A stretch of DNA of 64,000 nucleotides from Lepidodermella squamata (taxonomy: Eukaryota > Gastrotricha). The DNA is taken from NCBI GenBank assembly GCA_047495785.1, contig JBLDXI010000002.1:62001-126000 (forward strand). The letters are read 5' to 3'. A program made the translations under genes and the position numbers. The notes under the pieces were generated by a model. The model saw only the letters and a list, made by a program, of their open reading frames with translations, was not told the DNA's origin and made no database searches. Positions 55,642-64,000 of the stretch are shown in pieces (position 1 is the stretch's first letter; each line of letters begins with the position of its first letter).

Positions 55642-56574
55642 GCTCAATGTTGCGAAACGTATAAAAGGCCAAAAAATTTCTTAACGCAGATGTATGTGAC
55701 TTTTTATCGTTTTATTGCCCCGCTTGACTGCTCACGATGGCGATGATGATTTGTAAAAAAATAATGTAGCACAGGCATGTGATGACGTTCAACAGCGTAT
55801 GGTCATCTTGTTGTCGTGTTTTATTGCTCGCGACAGCGCAGAAAAGTGAGCAGGTGAATATCATTTTCGCTAGGGTGAGAGCACATTTTATGACGCTTCA
55901 CCCCATAGCAACGGTAACAAAGATATGGGTAACCAAGGACGCTCTTTCCGCCTTTGAGTGTTAGTAGGCTGGAGGATGAAAAACGAAAGAAATGTCAAAA
56001 TATTTTGTTCTGGAATTCGACAAATTCAAGCGATAAATTTTTATGGCACTTTTGTCACTTGCGCAAATGTCTTATTTGCGATCATAGTTAATTTCACAGA
56101 ATAAGTGTTGAACCTAATTCAAATTTGAGTTACAATTTTAAATTAGTTGGATAATGATGTAAAACGAAAAATTCAAAGTATTACTCGGAAAATCTCCCAT
56201 ACGATACTAAATTATTAGGAAATATAACGGAAATTCAAAAAATTCAAAAAAAATTACAAAATGTGGAAAATTGAATTTCAAATTTTCAAATTTTTTAAAT
56301 TTTTTTATGGAAATTAATCATAGAGAAAAATTCTTCCTAAATGCTATTTAATAATTAATCATCCTGTTTTCGTTTTCAATGATTTTCACTTACGAAATCA
56401 TAGGATTTTTTTGTTCAGAAGTGAGTGATTAGGATGGGCGCGTGCTTCACCAATTTTTTCACCATCTGCAATCGATTATTTTTGTAAAATTTGATTTAAT
56501 ATCATGTTGGTACCACGGTGGCAAATTTGAACGCATTCTTCATTGAGCTTATTCATCAAATTTTGTCAACGAAA
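55642..56574. other. Spacer between R4 and the hydrolase gene
   Basis: AT-rich, no gene. The two flanking genes are divergent, so this 0.9 kb probably holds both promoters; no clear TATA box was assigned. Confidence 0.45.
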
Positions 56575-58780
56575 ATGGAAAAATACTCACCGAAATTTTT
56601 GTCCTATTCAATGTTTGCATCGATGGTAATCTTGGCGGTTCTGATCATTTTGAAGCTTAATTTTGACACCTCGATGAGCTGCGTTTCTACATTGAAATCC
56701 ACCTCAATGAACGACTCGCTAGCAATGAAGCCTCAATGGACCCGGAAAGCCCTTAAAAATCTTGGCTTACTGGCAAATTACGCCCTACCGAAGCTGCCAT
56801 CCCAATCCTACGCCTTGATTAACCTAATTAGGGAAGAAAATCCTACCGTCACAGCGAATGTTCTTAATGAGCAATCTTTCTGGACTATTGGTTCGAGAGA
56901 TAGGTTCCAGAACAGGCTTCTAGAGCTGCTACAACAAGGCGGAAAACGGAAGTTTCGAATGGCAGCAATTGGTGGGTCGATCACTGCGGCTCATGGCATC
57001 AGAGAAGCTGAAGTCTATCTCTTCCGACTCAAAAATTGGTTGACTGCATGGCTAGGCCGAGTTGGGATTGAAGTCGAAGCTTTCAACGCAGCTGTTGGCG
57101 GGGCGACGTCGAATTACTTCAGTGGCTGCGTGAAAAATCACCTGAATCTCACCGATATCGATCTGCTTTTCATCGATGAAATGGCTAACGATAACTTTGG
57201 CGTCGAACTGCCTTTGGATGATTATTTTGTGAACGATGGGCATCACCTGGAGCAGCTGATACGAGTTATTAGGCGGCAGAATCCGAGATTGGAAATTGTG
57301 CTGATCAGCTTCCCGCCTATGAATACGGTGGTGGCAAAGTCGCCGAATTGTTCTTGGCCCTACAAGGCGGTCTATAAACGCGTGGCTGAACATTACAATC
57401 TGACGGCTATTCAATGGCAGCATCGAGTTTGCGGGTACTACAACGCTACATCTTGGAGCTCGCACATGGATTCGATACTGCGTTAGTTGAGTTATTTCTT
57501 TCAACTTATTGGAATAGGCCTTGAAGCTGGGCGTTTCACTGTTATCCCTATGGCAGCTCAGCTGGAAGCACAACATTCTCATTATAGGTCCAAATCTGAG
57601 TACCTACTGAAATTTAGGATTATAGGTAAGTTCCTGGACCTTTTCCGAGCCCCTAGCCCCTAGCGGTACTTCGATCTCGGAACCTTCCTGGACCTTTACC
57701 CAACTTCGAGTCAACATTGAAAAAGGTCCAGGAAGGTTCTAGGAATGGTAGGGATCAGGTAGTGATACCAGTTCAGTCAATCCGAACAGGCAACCTGATC
57801 AAGGACCAAAGGGTGGACCCCTGTGTCGTTTTCCTTATCCTTACCAGTTCTACTGTCCTACTTCACTTTGTGATTGGGATACTAAGCTCACAAGCCAAAT
57901 GCGGCAATAGCCATATCCTGTTTATTCATTCAGTTAATTTTGATTTTTCTCAGAAACCTATATATCGCGTGCGGACAAGAGACACCCTTCATGGATCATG
58001 CATTCCGAAGTGAGCAACAGCATCGCACTTTACCTGAAACAATCCGTCCAAAGCCTCTTTCATCGACTTTCGGATGGCTCCACTGGTTACATTACTTCTC
58101 TGCGCAATTTGAACGATTTTACCATCGATGAATGGCCGTTTTTGACTGGTAACTCAAAAATTGGATCGGCTGACTGTTTCCTTACTATGGAACGTCCGTT
58201 CGCTAACGACACTCGACTTTTAGATGCTTTGATAGATAAAAGCCCGGATTTTTACACTGGGAAGGTTTTTTTAGCGAATTATCGCCGCAAGCAGGCCAAG
58301 GTGACCTCGGGCGAATATCTGCTTTACTTTTACCTGCCAAAAATGGGTTCTTACGCAACATTTCGCTTTAACAAGGACGATTTCTCGGTGAACAGAGGCA
58401 AATTCCCGTGCTCGAGCGAATTTGGCTATGTGCCAAAAATGGCAATTGGCTATCAAATCGGTCACACCTGTAACAAACAAGGCTTCCCAGTCGCTCTGGA
58501 TGTTAACATCGAATTCATCCTCTCGATTGGTCATTCTAAGAACGTGAAACGGGTTTACCGTGATCCGACTGCCCCGTTGCAATGCTATGCATTGACGCAC
58601 AAAAGCGTTCACTATTTGCTGCCAATGTACCTCGATTTAGCGAAGTCGCAATGCTGGACTAGCGACGTGAAAATTGAAAGTTTGGCAATCAAGCTTCGTT
58701 TAGTTTATCCAAACACGATGTCTGAGATCCACAGTTTAATTTTAACTTACGAATGTTGTTACAAGTTACAACAAATATAA
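56575..58780 (+). CDS. Membrane-anchored SGNH-type hydrolase
   Basis: Two exons (56575-57481 and 57954-58780) encoding 577 residues. The start is the first ATG; an upstream extension begins only with GTG. A membrane anchor lies at about residues 14-31 (MFASMVILAVLIILKL). SGNH blocks follow: GGSIT with nucleophile Ser135, AVGGATSN (Gly175/176), MANDN (Asn205) and, after the intron, DKRHP (Asp310, His313). The catalytic Asp/His are recovered only by splicing with donor GTTAGT; otherwise the frame ends at a TAG. The roughly 260-residue C-terminal region is unrecognised, with several Cys. Predicted extracellular or luminal esterase/lipase-like enzyme. AATAAA at 58824. A decayed second copy lies at 63570-63769. 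Confidence 0.75.
57482..57953 (+). other. Intron of the hydrolase gene with dispersed repeat
   Basis: 472 bp, much longer than most introns in the window. It contains a small inverted pair around GGTCCAGGAAGGTTC and its complement (about 57640-57740) and the repeat shared with 45700-45850 and the window end. Confidence 0.55.
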
Positions 58781-59235
58781 TAGCAAGCGAGGAACTGTAG
58801 TTTTATTCGATTCTCATTCGTACAATAAAATAAGAGCCCGAGAACACCGAGCTTTTATTAGATGTTATACAAGAAGTATGTATGATAATGTACCAATATT
58901 TCAATCACATCTGTGATTCGTACAACGAGCTTTGGAAAATCTAAACGATGCAGATTTATGGCACCCTCGAGCGCTTGAATTTTTGCCTTTTTGACTTTCA
59001 GCAACGATGTGCTTATGGTCAAAATATGAGCCCGGAGAACCTCATGGAATGGGCCAAGTCGGTTAGAAAACATAAAAAATGAACGATTCACCGACAAGTT
59101 TTGAAATTTTTGAAATTTCGACGTTGAAATTTTAGTCTGCTATAGGAACAAATACGTTACTTCCAATAAAATGTCTTCCAAATTGTTAAGAAGTCAATTA
59201 TTTATGAAGTTGACGCAAACACGTTTTCAGGAACT
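58781..59235. other. Spacer between convergent hydrolase and GPCR genes
   Basis: No gene. It holds the polyadenylation signal at 58824 for the hydrolase. Confidence 0.5.
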
Positions 59236-61638
59236 TCAGGCCGCGAGATTGGCATTAGATGAAGTACGTGGCTTTTTCGGTGCCAAGAACCCAGGGTAGA
59301 TCCAAAACGCGGATAAAATTGTCGAAACAATGATGATAACGAACGCGAGAGCTTCCTGCTGTTTAATCGTATCTGACTGCACGGTTATCGCTATTAAAAT
59401 TGAAACTGGCAGTAGCGTACCTCCTGCAATAAGTGACAGGCAGCATGGAAGGAACTCGTGACAACTAGCTGGTAATCCTTTTATCTGCCTCAGTCGGAAT
59501 GCATATAACGAAGCGATGGCTATCAGCACGGATTCAACAACTGCCACGGCTCCCAGAAAAGACCATCCAATGGCAGGTGACATTGAACATTTGACGAGCC
59601 AAACTTCAATCACAGCGTCCAATTTGTCGTCGTACGTCGGTTGAGATGCTAGCTCATATGCGCAGATCATGTCATTGCTAACCGACCAGCCTATTAGGAT
59701 TCCAAGGTTTACGGCAGCAATAGAAATTGCTCCTATACTCGTCTGTTTATCAAAGGAATTCCAAATCTGAATCGGGAAAGACAGGGTTAAGTTCGGATAC
59801 ATGGTAAGATTTGTCGACGATCTCTCCCTATGCAAGTCATCCGAGTTCTGAAAAGCGCTCAAAGTATTAAAATGTCCACTTTGAATCTGAAGCGAATGAT
59901 CATGGATCCCTTTTTGGACAAAAAAGTTGATACTGATCAACCGGGTGGCTATCAAGCTCAAGACAATAGAAATTCCGATCCCAAGCAGTAAGAAACACGC
60001 TGAAGCAAGTCTTGCGCTCTCCAACCCTCTATCAAAGGTAAAAGCCCCTGCTGATGTGTTAAGGATCAAACAGCCAACTAGGCCAGTAATTTTGGAGAAT
60101 TTGAAGTAAACCTTTCTCGGCTTATTCAATGAAATTGTTATTATCGAACCCGCTTGAATTATTGTGGTAACGATAATCAGAAACCAGCATACACTGAGAG
60201 AAGTTGTCGAAACGTGTTGCACATGTGTAAGAACAAGGTGTCGATCTCGGGGAGGAGCCCCAAGAGGCCATATAATAGGTCGGAGAAATCGAAATTCGTA
60301 ACTATCGAGCGAAAATTCTGAGAGACCTCTGTCCAGCTTCTGACGGATGTGAATCAAGTCCTTGAGGCCATCAGGCGTCCATTGAGTGACTGTTTGTATG
60401 TCGCCTAATGTTGAGCCTGAGGAACTGAAGGCCGACCTTCCAATCCTCATTCCGATGAACTCGGATGATAGAACAGATTCATTTGCGATTTTAGCGACTA
60501 GTTCGGGGTTGGAGTGGTAATCGCGGAGAGTTAGGTTGTACTCAGACTTGAGACGCAGCTCAGTGTTGTGAAGGGCGAAGAAGGCTGTTGAAAACGTGTC
60601 GTAAACGACGTAAGCAGTGACGAGAGGCGCATCTGCAGTAGCAGGGGTCGCGTTTATTCCCTTGATTATGTAAGCGTCGTAGTCAGCTGCATTGTCTCCG
60701 AAAGAGGTCACTCGACTGTAGTTATCAGGCCTGCTTATGTAGCCAAAGTAATACGTCTGTCTAATCTGGGCTAACAAGTCCTGTTGCGAGCAATCCTGGG
60801 CCATTGTATTGTCGACGCTTATAGCAGTTATCATTGTTATGAAAACGTAACGATGTCCATTCATTCCTTGCTTGTAGGCAAAGCACAGAAATCGTACAAC
60901 ATGGTAGTTGCTAGTTATAGACAAAACGATCACTCTAGCTCCTGAATTCTTAATAACAGCAACATCCTCTGGGGTTACGCTTGCAATAGTTACATTACCG
61001 AAAAACACGTGAAATGCCGCAATTTCAAAGCCATTCGCAACAGCCTGGTCGTGAAGCAATGTTGCCGTTCCATAGTCATTCGCGTTCCCCATAAACGCTA
61101 TGAGCGATATTCTGTTCCAATTCCCGATATCGCGGATAAATTTCAGAATCGTTATCGCTGTTGTTTTATAGGTAGGCATTCGCAGGTAGAGATTTGGAAA
61201 TAAGTAATGATCAGCGAGGAATGGTGCAGTGCATACGGTACTTATCGCGATTTGGTTGATGTAGCCTGCGAAACGGCCAAGAGCTCGACATCCATTGGAT
61301 ATTGCCGGGCCAACGATTATTGGAGATTGGTAACCATTCCGCCCTGATCCGTCGAATTCTCGGCTGAAGAGAACAGTCTCCTTTACTGCATTCATGCCGA
61401 GAAGCTCTTCGCGGTGGACGAATTCGATATGATAATCCGGCAGAATGTCGCTTCGGTTGTTGACGCGATCGACGGCGAGTTGAACTGTTAGAAAAGACGC
61501 AAGACTTCGCTTAGCCTCGATTTCCAATACCGGAGTGAGGAAGAGTATTTTCAAGCGATGCGGCTTCGTTTGCGAGTCTACACATAAAATCATTATAGAT
61601 AGTATGGTAAGTGAGGCAAAATATAGTCTCGTCAGCAT
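59236..61638 (-). CDS. GABA-B-like class C G protein-coupled receptor, single exon
   Basis: An intronless gene of 800 residues from the ATG at 61638, which begins a clear signal peptide (MLTRLYFASLTILSIMILCV). The frame is open further up to 61815, but that part is less plausible. Residues about 28-450 form a periplasmic-binding-type ligand domain (ILFLTPVLEIEAKRSLASFL; AVDRVNNRSDILPDYHIEF; GPAISNGC). There is no Cys-rich linker before the seven helices, as in GABA-B receptors and unlike mGluRs. Helices run from about 470 (LSVCWFLIIVTTIIQAG) to 785 (IIIVSTILSAFWIYPGF). The cytoplasmic tail is about 15 residues, so no coiled-coil dimerisation tail. Subunit partner and ligand are unknown. Lack of introns amid intron-rich genes suggests retroposition. 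Confidence 0.85.
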   Translation of the reverse strand: MLTRLYFASLTILSIMILCVDSQTKPHRLKILFLTPVLEIEAKRSLASFLTVQLAVDRVNNRSDILPDYHIEFVHREELLGMNAVKETVLFSREFDGSGRNGYQSPIIVGPAISNGCRALGRFAGYINQIAISTVCTAPFLADHYLFPNLYLRMPTYKTTAITILKFIRDIGNWNRISLIAFMGNANDYGTATLLHDQAVANGFEIAAFHVFFGNVTIASVTPEDVAVIKNSGARVIVLSITSNYHVVRFLCFAYKQGMNGHRYVFITMITAISVDNTMAQDCSQQDLLAQIRQTYYFGYISRPDNYSRVTSFGDNAADYDAYIIKGINATPATADAPLVTAYVVYDTFSTAFFALHNTELRLKSEYNLTLRDYHSNPELVAKIANESVLSSEFIGMRIGRSAFSSSGSTLGDIQTVTQWTPDGLKDLIHIRQKLDRGLSEFSLDSYEFRFLRPIIWPLGAPPRDRHLVLTHVQHVSTTSLSVCWFLIIVTTIIQAGSIITISLNKPRKVYFKFSKITGLVGCLILNTSAGAFTFDRGLESARLASACFLLLGIGISIVLSLIATRLISINFFVQKGIHDHSLQIQSGHFNTLSAFQNSDDLHRERSSTNLTMYPNLTLSFPIQIWNSFDKQTSIGAISIAAVNLGILIGWSVSNDMICAYELASQPTYDDKLDAVIEVWLVKCSMSPAIGWSFLGAVAVVESVLIAIASLYAFRLRQIKGLPASCHEFLPCCLSLIAGGTLLPVSILIAITVQSDTIKQQEALAFVIIIVSTILSAFWIYPGFLAPKKPRTSSNANLAA

Positions 61639-63480
61639 TCGGTTTTTATGCTTCTCCGAAAAATGTAGATTAAGATCAAACGGGATTGACAAACTGTTTT
61701 CACAGAGGCACAATGCCAAAGCATGACTTCCTGCATATGGGAAATATAAACTCTCCGGAATAGCATTTGGAGCCAGGGAAGCTAGCTCAGATGCGGGGCA
61801 TTTATCACCACCCACTTAATGCGATCCTAAAAAAAGACGACAGGAAGAATGTAGTAACTCGAAACTTTTTGGAGAGAGCACAACTTGCGACGACTATGAT
61901 CAAATTTAATCTATGGTTTTCACCATCTCATTTATCACTCACTCACTCACCCCACTGCCTGCAGTAGTAGTCCGTTTTGAAATTTCTCTCTGGATCGCTA
62001 GGAAAAAGACATATAATTAGCTCCGAAAATTGGAGTCAGCAATTTGCTTGCAAAAAAATGAGCTAATTTGAGGGACATATAGGAAAAGGAGCCTTCTCAA
62101 AGTCGGATTGTGCGACAGCCAGGTAAAACGTATCAAATCCCTACTGAGCTATAGCTAAATGAAGGATGGGGAGATTACGTAAGTCAGCCTTGCTCCTGTA
62201 CGTAACGTATTCATCAATTATGTGATGAAGAATGCTGATGATCTGCGAAAATCTGCGCCTTGATACTACTAATTGCTAAACGTGGAGAAACAAAATGCAA
62301 CAATAAAACAGTAACAGTAACTTTAAGTAATAGTAGCTTAGCCAGTGAAGATTCTCGGCCAACATCGATTAAGACTACGCCTACTTCATGAAAATTCAGG
62401 CGAGAATCGTGCACGATCGATCAGAAGTACGAATTCATTCGACTTTCAAACTCACCTCGTTTCAAAAGCAATGTCTCGGCCTGCTCAAGTGAAACTGAAA
62501 TCAAACGACCAACGTTTCAGCTTTGAAAGAGAAAGATCCAGGAAATAGAAGCATTGACAAAAAAGGCGAACGTTTTCGATCGGTTCGCAAAATGCGCCGA
62601 ATCCCAAGCGAAAATAAGAAACCCCGAGGTTCTTGGCCAAAAATGGAAAAAGAACTCTACAATTTGATGTTGTGTTCTCAGCGCTGATAGATATCTTCAC
62701 TGCCCTGAAGAGGCTAATGGTACTTTCAAAGCAAGAAGCAACTGGCTCTACAGGTCTACTGGTCTGCAGGTCTACAGGCGATGCTGGAAGTTGTCATGCC
62801 GCGTTTCAACCTCCGTCGAGCAGAGAGTACCCGAATAGGGCCGCGACCCATCGTTTGATAAACGCTGCTGAAGGAGGACTAAAAATAAAACGTATTCATT
62901 TAGCCATCATTAATATTGCACCTTTTATATATTAAATTCCAAATCTTAGAATTGGCCGCATATCTGGTCTAATGTGTTTGAGGATGCCAAGGTTTGCCTG
63001 GTTGGTGCCAAATCAATATCTTGAGCTCATGGAGTTACACTTATATATATCACACGCAAGCTAACATGTGACTTCCGATAAGTAGGAAATATGAACTTGC
63101 ATGCAATAACATGATTCGCATCAGTCACGACCACGCAATCTTTTTTGAGAGAAGTTGCTAAAGTATTTATTTAAGGAGTAAGCGCGGCATTTGACTTTAA
63201 TCATTCATTCTCTTTTTCAGATTGACGTCAATATTCGTTATGTAATTAACTCATAATTCAATTAAATGAGCGTTATAACCAGAATATCGCATTGCAATTT
63301 AATAAAGGTTAGAATTCGGTAACATTATGGGTTTTACTTTGGTCAGATTTGAAGGAAAGCTTAACCCTCCAGGGCCCACGAAATCGCGATTCTATGTGCG
63401 CGTATGCGCGCAAAGGCTTTATTCGTTGATTTGCGTGTTTACACCCCGACTTGGACGCGTAAATCGACCCAAAATCGTCA
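61639..63480. other. Right-hand intergenic region with a hAT-end remnant
   Basis: No supported gene. TCACTCACTCACTCAC microsatellite near 61937. About 62838-62872 (CGCGACCCATCGTTTGATAA) resembles the right end of the hAT element at 20269-20722 and may be a truncated relative. A CTACAGGTCTACTGGTCTGC run lies near 62748. Confidence 0.45.
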
Positions 63481-63539
63481 TAAGGCATAAGGGTCCCCCT
63501 TTGGTCCTTGACTAAGTTTACCTTACGGAACGATGGAAC

Positions 63540-63769
63540 TGGTAGGGATGATCCCTGCCATTCCTAGCGGTACTTCGCTCTGGCTTTCACCGATATCGAT
63601 AAATGACCGTTGCTGACTAAGAGGTCAAAAATTGGATCGACTGGCTGTTTTCTTGCCATGGAACGCCCTTTTGCCAACTAAACTCGACTTTTAGATGCTT
63701 TAACAGAAAAATCCCCCGATGACTGAGATTCGTAGTTTAATTTGAGCTTACGAAAGTTGTCATTTGTTA
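63540..63769 (+). pseudogene. Decayed fragment of the SGNH hydrolase gene
   Basis: AGCGGTACTTCG (about 63570) matches the hydrolase intron. GGTCAAAAATTGGATCGACT, ATGGAACGCCCTTTTGCCAA and CGACTTTTAGATGCTTTAAC match exon 2 near 58130-58235. The sequence then jumps to a match of the gene's end (GACTGAGATTCGTAGTTTAA against 58722-58742), with about 480 bp missing. Stops and deletions make it non-functional. Confidence 0.8.
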
Positions 63770-63971
63770 TACCGTATTACCGCGCTTTGAGTGTCATGCC
63801 ACTATGAAGTGAAACATGGTTTTTTACCCCTTATCGATTACCTCGATTATAGTGGCACCTAATGTTTTGCATTGAAATTTAATCTGGCATGTCACTATAA
63901 ACGGGGCATAGTGACATGTCACTGTAAAACGAGCTCTAGTGGCATGACACTCAAAGCGCGGTAATACGGTA
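63770..63971. mobile_element. 202-bp inverted-repeat element with perfect 35-bp arms
   Basis: The left arm 63770-63804 (TACCGTATTACCGCGCTTTG onward, ending CATGCCACTA) and right arm 63937-63971 are exact reverse complements. Terminal TA dinucleotides suit a Tc1/mariner-type target. Internal GTGACATGTCACT palindromes repeat the arm motif GTCATGCCACT. The element abuts the hydrolase fragment directly. Confidence 0.9.
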
Positions 63972-64000
63972 ACAAATAAAATTTTGCAATCATTTCAACA

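Noticed and set aside
55660-55672. TATAAAAGG near the R4 start as its TATA box
   Set aside because: It is oriented on the + strand, away from the minus-strand gene, and lies only about 25 bp from the start codon.
57052-57582. A 176-codon minus-strand frame opposite the hydrolase
   Set aside because: It is the antisense of the SGNH exon; no family features or codon support.
59236-61638. Bacterial origin of the intronless receptor
   Set aside because: A seven-helix class C receptor architecture is eukaryotic; lack of introns does not imply horizontal transfer.
61639-61815. N-terminal extension of the GPCR to 61815
   Set aside because: The frame is open, but the ATG at 61638 starts a clean signal peptide; an extension would bury it.
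1-64000. CRISPR arrays, rRNA or tRNA genes
   Set aside because: No regular repeat-spacer pattern and no recognisable RNA gene signature was found by reading; tRNAscan and Rfam searches would be the decisive tests.

Overview
The window is animal (metazoan) nuclear DNA. It has spliced genes with very short introns (mostly 45-70 bp) ending in TTTCAG-like acceptors, Cys-loop receptor and class C GPCR genes, secreted EGF-repeat proteins, non-LTR retrotransposon remnants and many small inverted-repeat transposons. Compact introns and strong tandem gene expansion fit a small invertebrate such as a tardigrade or nematode, but I cannot name the taxon from sequence alone. No prokaryotic operons, rRNA, tRNA or CRISPR array were seen.

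Layout. (1) 0.5-15.2 kb, + strand: four tandem nicotinic-like ligand-gated channel genes (three complete 3-exon copies, plus the last exon of a fourth). They alternate with a second family, called here SQL: small proteins with a hydrophobic N-terminus, GSxxSL/GSQQNL repeats and one membrane segment. (2) 9.7-23.1 kb and 30.3 kb: six SQL copies. Two are intact, one is split by retroelement fragments and three are decayed. (3) 6.8-9.1 kb and 24-46.3 kb, + strand: an array of secreted EGF proteins built around an unrecognised glycosylated core domain. They have 9-10 exons with the same phase pattern. Three ancestral units have fused into one predicted 20-exon, 932-residue gene, one copy is a clear pseudogene, and several 5' fragments remain. 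(4) 46.6-55.6 kb, - strand: four genes for secreted proteins resembling only the glutamate-binding ectodomain of metabotropic glutamate receptors. One of them has a large internal deletion. (5) 56.6-58.8 kb: an SGNH-type hydrolase with a membrane anchor. (6) 59.2-61.6 kb, - strand: a single-exon GABA-B-like seven-helix receptor. (7) The right end holds a decayed hydrolase fragment and a 202-bp inverted-repeat element.

Exon coordinates were derived by hand from GT/AG sites, alignment between paralogs and codon phase. Every complete model closes in frame. What links the regions is tandem duplication of extracellular and receptor genes. Any joint role in sensing or signalling is inference. At least six inverted-repeat elements and two non-LTR fragments punctuate the array, and two insertions can be proved by target duplication or a paralogous empty site.
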